Shown here in pieces: positions 29,413 to 33,342 of a stretch of DNA of 33,342 nt (within the stretch, counting starts at the first letter, position 1; every line of letters begins with the position of its first letter). A program made the position numbers and the translations under genes. This DNA is from a virus, in the IMG/VR virus record IMGVR_UViG_3300037842_000453, positions 1 to 33,342 of that record, one strand, 5' to 3'. The notes under the pieces were generated by a model. That model did not search any database and had not been told where the DNA came from. It was given only the letters and a program-made list of their open reading frames with translations.

Positions 29413-29603
29413 TCCTTCCGCTCCTGCTGCTGCTGCTGCTGCTGCTGATTGCCATCGCTCTCCAACTCAGTCCGCAGAATCTTTACCTCGTCCGGTGCCT
29501 CGAATCCCAGCCGCACCTTGTCGCCGCACACCTCAATCACCGTCACTTTCACGTCGCGGCCAATGCTCACGCCCTGTTGTGGCCGCCTGCTCAATACCAG
29601 CAT
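29409..29603 (-). CDS. csrA: CsrA-like carbon-storage/translation regulator
   Basis: 64 residues; the ATG at 29603 has the site AAGGAGG directly upstream. The sequence MLVLSRRPQQGVSIGRDVKV, then TVIEVCGDKVRLGFEAPDEV and KILRTEL, matches CsrA throughout: L4, R6, R7, the 'i-IG-di-v-v' strand, 'vriGi-AP-ev-v-R-E' and R44, the main RNA contacts. The tail holds eight Gln. CsrA dimers bind GGA in hairpin loops near ribosome sites. Here a hairpin at 29604-29619 puts GGAGGA of its own site in a loop, which predicts autoregulation. Phage-borne CsrA could reshape host or phage translation. Confidence 0.85.
   Translation of the reverse strand: MLVLSRRPQQGVSIGRDVKVTVIEVCGDKVRLGFEAPDEVKILRTELESDGNQQQQQQQQERKE
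29424..29447 (-). repeat. (CAG)8 microsatellite
   Basis: Eight perfect CAG codons encode the poly-Gln run in the tail of the CsrA-like protein. Such a tract may vary in length between isolates. Confidence 0.8.
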
Positions 29604-29619
29604 CTCAATCCTCCTTGAG
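29604..29619 (-). promoter_or_regulatory. CsrA-type binding hairpin over the csrA ribosome site
   Basis: CTCAA-GGAGGA-TTGAG forms a perfect 5-bp stem with a hexaloop ending right at the ATG. The loop is the Shine-Dalgarno itself and contains GGA twice, the CsrA recognition core. It also includes the end of the upstream ORF. This matches the known layout of CsrA autoregulated genes. Confidence 0.65.
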
Positions 29620-29832
29620 TAGTTCAAGCTCTTCCATCACCTCATCGCACTGGTCTCGCCAGTACGCCGAATCCGCCTCTGAATACTGCACCCGCTGAAA
29701 CATCCGGTCGACCAGTTCTGCCGCCTCACGCTTTACGGCACTCGCCCGAGCACCGGCAAAGACAATTGCCACTGACCCGCAGCCTATGCCGACCAGGAAC
29801 CCGACCACCGCCCCGAACAGGAATGTTGCCAT
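29605..29832 (-). CDS. small membrane-anchored coiled protein
   Basis: 75 residues from MATFLFGAVVGFLVGIGCG (ATG at 29832; GGAGG upstream). Residues 1-24 form a Gly-rich membrane helix; the remainder is a charged helix (REAAELVDRMFQRVQYSEAD, DQCDEVMEELELLKE). It lies directly before the CsrA-like gene, whose ribosome site overlaps its stop. Function unknown. Confidence 0.65.
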   Translation of the reverse strand: MATFLFGAVVGFLVGIGCGSVAIVFAGARASAVKREAAELVDRMFQRVQYSEADSAYWRDQCDEVMEELELLKED

Positions 29833-29836
29833 TGCA

Positions 29837-30058
29837 TCACCTCCGCTGTTTTGCCCATGCCCGGAATTCGCCCGACTTCCGGATTGCCTGCTCAACTGTC
29901 TGGCTGATGTTGTCGCGTGTGTCTAGATACGCACGCACCTCCGGACTGCACCGGCCGCTGAATGACACCTTCGGTTGCTCCACCGGCGGCCGGCCGAGCG
30001 ACTTGCCCGGCCCCGCCTTGCGTGGTCCCCCGTGGCGGAATGTTTGTTTCTTTGCCAT
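29837..30058 (-). CDS. small basic protein, possibly DNA-binding
   Basis: 73 residues from MAKKQTFRHGGPRKAGPGKS (SD GAGGAG). A basic Gly/Pro-rich arm is followed by KVSFSGRCSPEVRAYLDTRD and ISQTVEQAIRKSGEFRAW, an arrangement like a ribbon-helix-helix protein (strand, then two helices). A regulatory role early in infection is plausible. No exact family is named. Confidence 0.6.
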   Translation of the reverse strand: MAKKQTFRHGGPRKAGPGKSLGRPPVEQPKVSFSGRCSPEVRAYLDTRDNISQTVEQAIRKSGEFRAWAKQRR

Positions 30059-30060
30059 CG

Positions 30061-30270
30061 TTACTCCTCGTATCGTTCAATGACGCACTTTGCCGCGTCT
30101 GCTGCGTCAGCGAATCTGGCGATATCTGACCAGTCGGATGTTTCCGGATTGACGGTGTCGGTCATTCGGTCCAGCTTCGACTGCAACAGGTCAATCGCCC
30201 GCTGAATCGTGACATGCTGATCCATCAGAATATCGCTAGCCGTCTGTGTCTGTGTCTGCGTTGCGTCCAT
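30061..30270 (-). CDS. small helical hypothetical protein
   Basis: 69 residues from MDATQTQTQTASDILMDQHV (ATG at 30270; GGGAGCAGGG upstream). One long amphipathic helix (IQRAIDLLQSKLDRM) and a second (DIARFADAADAAKCVIERY) suggest a coiled dimer. Its leader closely repeats the leader of the next upstream gene. Function unknown. Confidence 0.6.
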   Translation of the reverse strand: MDATQTQTQTASDILMDQHVTIQRAIDLLQSKLDRMTDTVNPETSDWSDIARFADAADAAKCVIERYEE

Positions 30271-30290
30271 CGTCCCTGCTCCCGTTGTTG
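30268..30290 (-). repeat. duplicated gene leader with RBS, copy 2
   Basis: This 23-bp block covers the start codon and RBS and differs from 30504-30526 at two positions. A G-poor ACC-rich stretch precedes it. Confidence 0.7.
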
Positions 30291-30317
30291 GTGGTGGTTC
30301 AGGTGGTGGGGTGTGTT

Positions 30318-30506
30318 TTAGACTGCTCGCAGGGCTTCCATTTTGGTGATGTATCGAGCCGCTCCACGTTCGCCAGCTTTGCGTGTCTTGTAATGGCGGG
30401 CGAAGCCGTGACAGACGTGCTCTTCGCCATCGCGGTCGATGCGGACAACCAAAGCATAGAACCCGTTGTCGTCTGTGCCGGTGACTCGTGTTTCGTGCTT
30501 GCTCAT
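30318..30506 (-). CDS. first early gene, small hypothetical protein
   Basis: 62 residues from MSKHETRVTGTDDNGFYALV (ATG at 30506; GGGAGCGGG upstream). A beta-rich RVTGTDDNGFYALVVRIDRD is followed by HVCHGFARHYKTRKAGERGA, helix and basic residues. An upstream in-frame ATG at 30554 would add a run of Thr but lacks an RBS. It is the first gene after the late terminator, so probably the first early gene. Confidence 0.6.
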   Translation of the reverse strand: MSKHETRVTGTDDNGFYALVVRIDRDGEEHVCHGFARHYKTRKAGERGAARYITKMEALRAV

Positions 30507-30526
30507 CGTTCCCGCTCCCGTTGTTG
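30504..30526 (-). repeat. duplicated gene leader with RBS, copy 1
   Basis: Partner of 30268-30290. Upstream lies a (CGACAA)-type repeat at ~30521-30552, G-poor and presumably unstructured, which may keep the ribosome site open. Confidence 0.7.
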
Positions 30527-30560
30527 TCGTTGTTGTCGTTGTCGTTGTCGTCATGCAAGT

Positions 30561-30589
30561 ACAGTATCGGCACCCGTTGTTATTTGCAA
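30561..30589 (-). promoter_or_regulatory. candidate early promoter
   Basis: TTGCAA (30584-30589), a 17-nt spacer and TACTGT (30561-30566) lie between the late terminator and the first early gene. The -10 matches only three of six positions, so this is tentative; its location is the main support. Confidence 0.35.
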
Positions 30590-30604
30590 TACACGTAATG
30601 CAAA
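30583..30604. promoter_or_regulatory. operator-like dyad TTTGCA-N10-TGCAAA
   Basis: A perfect 6-bp inverted repeat with one helical turn of spacing overlaps the -35 box of the candidate early promoter. It would suit a dimeric repressor or activator. Confidence 0.4.
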
Positions 30605-30640
30605 AACCTAAAAGTTTTTTGAAAGTTTCCGTCGCGCATG

Positions 30641-30664
30641 AAAAAACCCGCGTTTCTGCGGGTT
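30641..30664 (-). terminator. intrinsic terminator of the late operon
   Basis: On the minus strand, AACCCGC-AGAAAC-GCGGG is followed by TTTTTT: a 5-bp GC-rich core extended by two A-T pairs, then six T. It lies 34 bp after the last structural gene and before the early genes. A textbook rho-independent terminator. Confidence 0.85.
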
Positions 30665-30697
30665 GGCGGGTTGTCGTCGGTCCAATCTGCCGGCAAG

Positions 30698-31051
30698 TCA
30701 CGGCGATTTCGCTTCCAGTTTTTCGATGGCGTCTTCAAGTCGAGCCACCTGATTCACGAGATACTGCGGCGGATAACGCTGCGCGACATCGCTGAGGATA
30801 TCCGCACGCAGCTGCAGTTGATCTGCACGCGAATCCGCAGACGTATAGCGTTCCTCTGCCAGCCGGGTAATTTTTTCGACCGAAATCGCCTGAGCCTGAG
30901 ACAGCTCATTGACACTACGGACGAGCCATGTCCCCAACGATACCAGAGCGGCGAACATGATCGGCGTCGCTACGAGCTGGACCCGGAACAGGCTGGACGC
31001 CCATCCGTTTAGCTCGCCGATTTTTTTTTTCGGTCTGCCCGTGCCTGTCAT
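30698..31051 (-). CDS. membrane protein with coiled-coil tail
   Basis: 117 residues from MTGTGRPKKKIGELNGW. A basic N-terminus precedes a membrane helix (VQLVATPIMFAALVSLGTWLV, ~25-45), then coiled-coil-like helices (ELSQAQAISVEKITRLAEE, DQLQLRADILSDVAQRY, VARLEDAIEKLEAK). It is the last gene before the terminator. The topology resembles phage spanin or holin-like proteins, or DNA-delivery membrane proteins; none can be chosen. Confidence 0.6.
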   Translation of the reverse strand: MTGTGRPKKKIGELNGWASSLFRVQLVATPIMFAALVSLGTWLVRSVNELSQAQAISVEKITRLAEERYTSADSRADQLQLRADILSDVAQRYPPQYLVNQVARLEDAIEKLEAKSP

Positions 31052-31053
31052 GA

Positions 31054-31428
31054 TTAAGAGCTTTTAATTGCTATCAGCGAAATCGGATCGGGCAGCCAGT
31101 GAAACACGCTCGCATCGGCCATCGTCACTTTGTATTCGATTTGGTAGTCCTTCGTCGGATCCACCAGTACCGTCGCAGCCACATCATGCCGCCAGTTGTA
31201 ACCGGTGATGTCTTTCGTCCAGCGGCCGTCCGTTTGCAGCGTGTCATAGATTATTGTTGACACAGTGAGAGACGTGGATGTTGTATGAGCGGTCGTCGAA
31301 TCGGTCGGATAGATTGAGTAGGTGATCGTGGACACATCAGACTGGGTCACGTTCGCACCATTCGCGTGGATACGAGCGAGCACGCTGAAGGCACTGTCTT
31401 CGTAGACGACCTGTGTATCGATAGACAT
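31054..31428 (-). CDS. small structural protein
   Basis: 124 residues from MSIDTQVVYEDSAFSVLARI; the ATG at 31428 overlaps the upstream stop as TGATG (an ATG at 31437 is possible too). The Ig-like or beta-sandwich pattern (VVYEDSAFSVLARIHANG, STITYSIYPTDST, DYQIEYKVTMADASVF) fits a virion-associated beta domain. It belongs to the tail/fibre end of the late operon. Confidence 0.65.
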   Translation of the reverse strand: MSIDTQVVYEDSAFSVLARIHANGANVTQSDVSTITYSIYPTDSTTAHTTSTSLTVSTIIYDTLQTDGRWTKDITGYNWRHDVAATVLVDPTKDYQIEYKVTMADASVFHWLPDPISLIAIKSS

Positions 31429-31715
31429 CAGCAACATCCGATCTGTGATTCAGTGGCACCGGGCGAATAGGTTTCCTGGTCATAGGCACCGGGCGAATAG
31501 GTCTGGTCTGCGAGTGAACCGGGAAAATAAAATTGTGACGCAGGAATGCAGAGCTGGCCGTATGCGACCGGGACACTCAATACGTTGCCGCCGTACACGA
31601 ACGCCGCTGCAGCACGCCAAGCCTCGGGCTTGCTTGCGTCGGGCTGAACAAGCGGCAACCACGGGCAGCCGACACCCATTGCACTTGCTCGTTTTGCGGC
31701 TGTGTCGATTGCCAT
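31428..31715 (-). CDS. small Tyr/Pro/Gly-rich late protein
   Basis: 95 residues from MAIDTAAKRASAMGVGCPW. The N-terminal half (CPWLPLVQPDASKPEAWRAA, FVYGGN) resembles small phage proteins next to fibre genes; the C-terminal half has repeated TYSPGAYDQ-type units, which come from an 18-bp direct repeat. Function unknown. Confidence 0.65.
   Translation of the reverse strand: MAIDTAAKRASAMGVGCPWLPLVQPDASKPEAWRAAAAFVYGGNVLSVPVAYGQLCIPASQFYFPGSLADQTYSPGAYDQETYSPGATESQIGCC
31455..31502 (-). repeat. 18-bp direct repeat, 30-bp period
   Basis: GGCACCGGGCGAATAGGT occurs at 31455-31472 and 31485-31502. It makes two YSPGA units near the C-terminus of the 95-residue protein. Confidence 0.7.
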
Positions 31716-31716
31716 T

Positions 31717-33051
31717 TTATCCGCTCACCATTTCTGCGGCTGTGTAATCGGAACCGTCGTCCGTTAGCAACTTCTTCGCGATAATCGTGCCTGCGTCGTT
31801 GTACACTTCCAGTGCGTCTGTGCCTGAGGTCTGGGTGACGGATTTATTTCGCAGCGACATGTACATCAGCATCATTCCGGTTCGGATTGTCGGCGTTGCC
31901 GTTGGGGCACCAACACCCAGTTCGCTAATCGCTGTGTCAATCGCATCGTTGACCTCACTCTCGACCTCAGCGTCCCACGCTGCATTCCATGGCATGGCGG
32001 TGAGATGGTCGCCTGTCCCGCCAGCCTCGGTTAGTCCCGCCCCTGCAGACCCAATGGTGGTAGACACTGCAGCCAGACTTGTTGCCGTTGCCGCAGAATC
32101 GGTGCCCCGCATTGCTGTTGTCGGAATCGCGTCTAACAGAAGATCCAATCGCCCGCCGTCGATCCAATCTGTGAGTGTCGCCATGCGTGCCGATGTTACT
32201 TCTGAGGCAAGCGCGGCTGAGTCCGTACCTCGCATTGCTGTTGTTGGTATTGCAGCGATATCAGTCGGCAAGTTACCCGCGTCCAACTCCGCCAGCCGTG
32301 CTTCCGTTGCCACTGAGGCCAACGCGGCTGAGTCCGTGCCTCGCATGGCAGTTGTCGGTATTGCCGCAATATCTGTCGGTAGGTTTGCCGCGTCTAATTC
32401 CGCCAGTCGAGCTTCGGTTGCTACAGACGCCAGTGCCGCAGAATCGGTGCCCCGCATTGCAGTCGTTGGTATTGCCGCGATATCTGTCGGTAGGTTACCC
32501 GCGTCCAGTTCTGCCAGACGGGCTTCCGTTGCTACTGAGGCAAGCGCTGCTGAGTCCGTGCCCCGCATTGCAGTCGTGGGGATTGCATCCAATAACAGGT
32601 CCAGCCTGCCGCCGTTGATCCAATCGGTTAGCGCTCCCATGCGTACTGCTGTGACTTCATTTGTCGCCGCCAGTTGAGTGTCCAGATCCAACCCACCCGC
32701 GTCACTGATTGCGAGTCCACCTGCGGCATCCGCTGCAGCGTTCGGCAGTGAAGTCAATCCAATCCGCACCGCGTCAGTGGGGTCGAAACTCACAGGATAG
32801 GTGTTCACGGTCTGACTAACGGCAGTTGCAAGAACCATCGTCCAAGCGACGTGGTCACCGTTTGTCTCGGCCTGAACAACGAGATATGACCACTGCCCGT
32901 TACCCTCATGCGTAGCCGTACCGCCGCCTGTTGCCTGAGTGCCGCCGTCAATCGTGTAGTACACGGCTGGTGTCCCACTGGTGACATCACTGCCGTCGGC
33001 AACGGCAATCATCTGGAACGATACGTATTGTGACGCCACATTTTTTCTCAT
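31717..33051 (-). CDS. repeat-rich tail fibre-like protein
   Basis: 444 residues with the ATG at 33051 (ATGA overlap with the LamG stop). An N-terminal beta domain (NVASQYVSFQMIAV...) is followed by about four 37-residue repeats (IPTTAMRGTDSAALASVATE, then ARLAELDAGNLPTDIAA), and flanking copies of GGRLDLLLDAIPTTAMRGTD. The C-terminus has TPTIRTGMMLMYMSLRNKS and an end-cap-like TLDALEVY/AGTIIAKKLL region. Long helical repeats suggest a fibre or rod in trimers; a tail fibre role is inferred. The repeats are nearly identical at DNA level. Confidence 0.75.
   Translation of the reverse strand: MRKNVASQYVSFQMIAVADGSDVTSGTPAVYYTIDGGTQATGGGTATHEGNGQWSYLVVQAETNGDHVAWTMVLATAVSQTVNTYPVSFDPTDAVRIGLTSLPNAAADAAGGLAISDAGGLDLDTQLAATNEVTAVRMGALTDWINGGRLDLLLDAIPTTAMRGTDSAALASVATEARLAELDAGNLPTDIAAIPTTAMRGTDSAALASVATEARLAELDAANLPTDIAAIPTTAMRGTDSAALASVATEARLAELDAGNLPTDIAAIPTTAMRGTDSAALASEVTSARMATLTDWIDGGRLDLLLDAIPTTAMRGTDSAATATSLAAVSTTIGSAGAGLTEAGGTGDHLTAMPWNAAWDAEVESEVNDAIDTAISELGVGAPTATPTIRTGMMLMYMSLRNKSVTQTSGTDALEVYNDAGTIIAKKLLTDDGSDYTAAEMVSG
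32215..32580 (-). repeat. 111-bp tandem repeat, ~3.3 copies
   Basis: Copies start near 32215, 32326, 32437 and 32548, each 111 bp (37 codons). Partial copies flank them. They keep the reading frame of the fibre-like protein, so copy number could change by recombination without breaking the gene. Confidence 0.85.
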
Positions 33052-33342
33052 GTTAGTATTCCTGCAAAACGTGTCGCGTGCAGTCCCCAGTACGGTTGCC
33101 ATTCCGCAGCTGCTGCTGCCCCGGAGATTGTCGGTGTGAATCGGCGTTGGCGGAATGGTGCTACGATGTCCTTTGATAAATGCCGGATTTCGTTATCGCT
33201 TAACGCTCGATTCCACGCCATCAAGGCATTCAACTGTTTGCACGCATCGCGACCGGCGATAGAACAGGCTGGCGTGCCACCTCCCGTTGGGTTTGATGTC
33301 ACACCTGTAGTCTGTGCCGCCAGCAATCCGTCTTCCCAAATC
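33048..33342 (-). CDS. LamG-type protein, C-terminal part at right edge
   Basis: The open frame enters from the window edge and ends at a TGA within an ATGA overlap with the fibre-like gene. The 97 visible residues include the end of a LamG-like domain (WNRALSDNEIRHLSKD) and the shared APFRQRRFTPT signature of the gene at the left edge. Start and N-terminal part are outside the window. It is likely the end of the same gene family, or of the same gene in a circular genome. Confidence 0.75.
   Translation of the reverse strand, partial: IWEDGLLAAQTTGVTSNPTGGGTPACSIAGRDACKQLNALMAWNRALSDNEIRHLSKDIVAPFRQRRFTPTISGAAAAAEWQPYWGLHATRFAGILT

Noticed and set aside
30507-30554. upstream ATG giving a run of 11 Thr at the start of the first early protein
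   Set aside because: There is no RBS at 30554, while the ATG at 30506 has one. The Thr run is better explained as an untranslated ACA/ACG repeat leader.
32215-32580. regular repeats as a CRISPR array
   Set aside because: The 111-bp units are nearly identical throughout with no unique spacers, and they keep a reading frame.
31787-32677. 296-codon plus-strand ORF with repeats
   Set aside because: It is antisense to the fibre-like repeat gene; its repeats are the complement of that gene's repeats.
1-33342. integrated prophage with integrase and attachment sites
   Set aside because: No integrase, excisionase, repressor pair, host flank or duplicated att core is visible.

Overview
This window looks like a nearly complete genome of a tailed bacteriophage (Caudoviricetes, probably a siphovirus with a short non-contractile tail). 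All the genes I can support, about 65, lie on the minus strand, so the genome reads from high to low coordinates. Genes are packed with ATGA, TGATG, TAATG, GTGA and TTGA overlaps. No integrase, excisionase or CI/Cro-type repressor is recognisable, and no tRNA gene holds up. The host is not shown by the sequence. The Trx and peptidase genes and the general style would fit a Gram-negative environmental bacterium, possibly a planctomycete, but that is a weak guess.

Layout in transcription order. (1) 30.5-28.5 kb: small early genes, including a CsrA-like RNA-binding protein whose own ribosome binding site sits in a hairpin loop. (2) 28.5-22.0 kb: DNA metabolism. This holds a protein with an SSB-like tail, a RusA-type resolvase, an SNF2-type helicase, a ParB-like protein, an N4/N6 DNA methyltransferase, a DUF1937 protein, a winged-helix protein, a replisome-organiser-like protein and a possible helicase loader. 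(3) 21.8-21.3 kb: the only long non-coding stretch, with an operator-like dyad, a near-consensus promoter and a candidate ~90-nt structured RNA. (4) 21.3-18.9 kb: small zinc proteins, a C5-cytosine methyltransferase with a second long frame embedded in it, and an HNH nuclease. (5) 18.8-15.1 kb: lysis-type module with holin-like and other membrane proteins, a papain-like peptidase and a thioredoxin-methyltransferase fusion. A strong inverted repeat closes it at 15.1 kb. (6) 15.1 kb down to 1: HNH-like protein, large terminase, gpW-like protein, lambda-type portal, HK97-type prohead protease with scaffold tail, major capsid protein, connectors, major tail protein, G/GT tail chaperones with a canonical A AAA AAC slippery site, tape measure protein, tail-tip and structural proteins, and a LamG-type gene that runs off the left edge.

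The right edge (33.34-33.05 kb) begins inside the C-terminal part of a LamG-type gene of the same family. It is followed by a repeat-rich fibre-like protein and more small structural genes, ending at a clear intrinsic terminator at 30.64 kb. The simplest reading is a circular or circularly permuted genome opened inside a repetitive LamG gene. The late operon would then run 15.1 kb -> 1 / 33.3 kb -> 30.64 kb, with the early operon starting just beyond the terminator. Some sequence may be missing at the junction.
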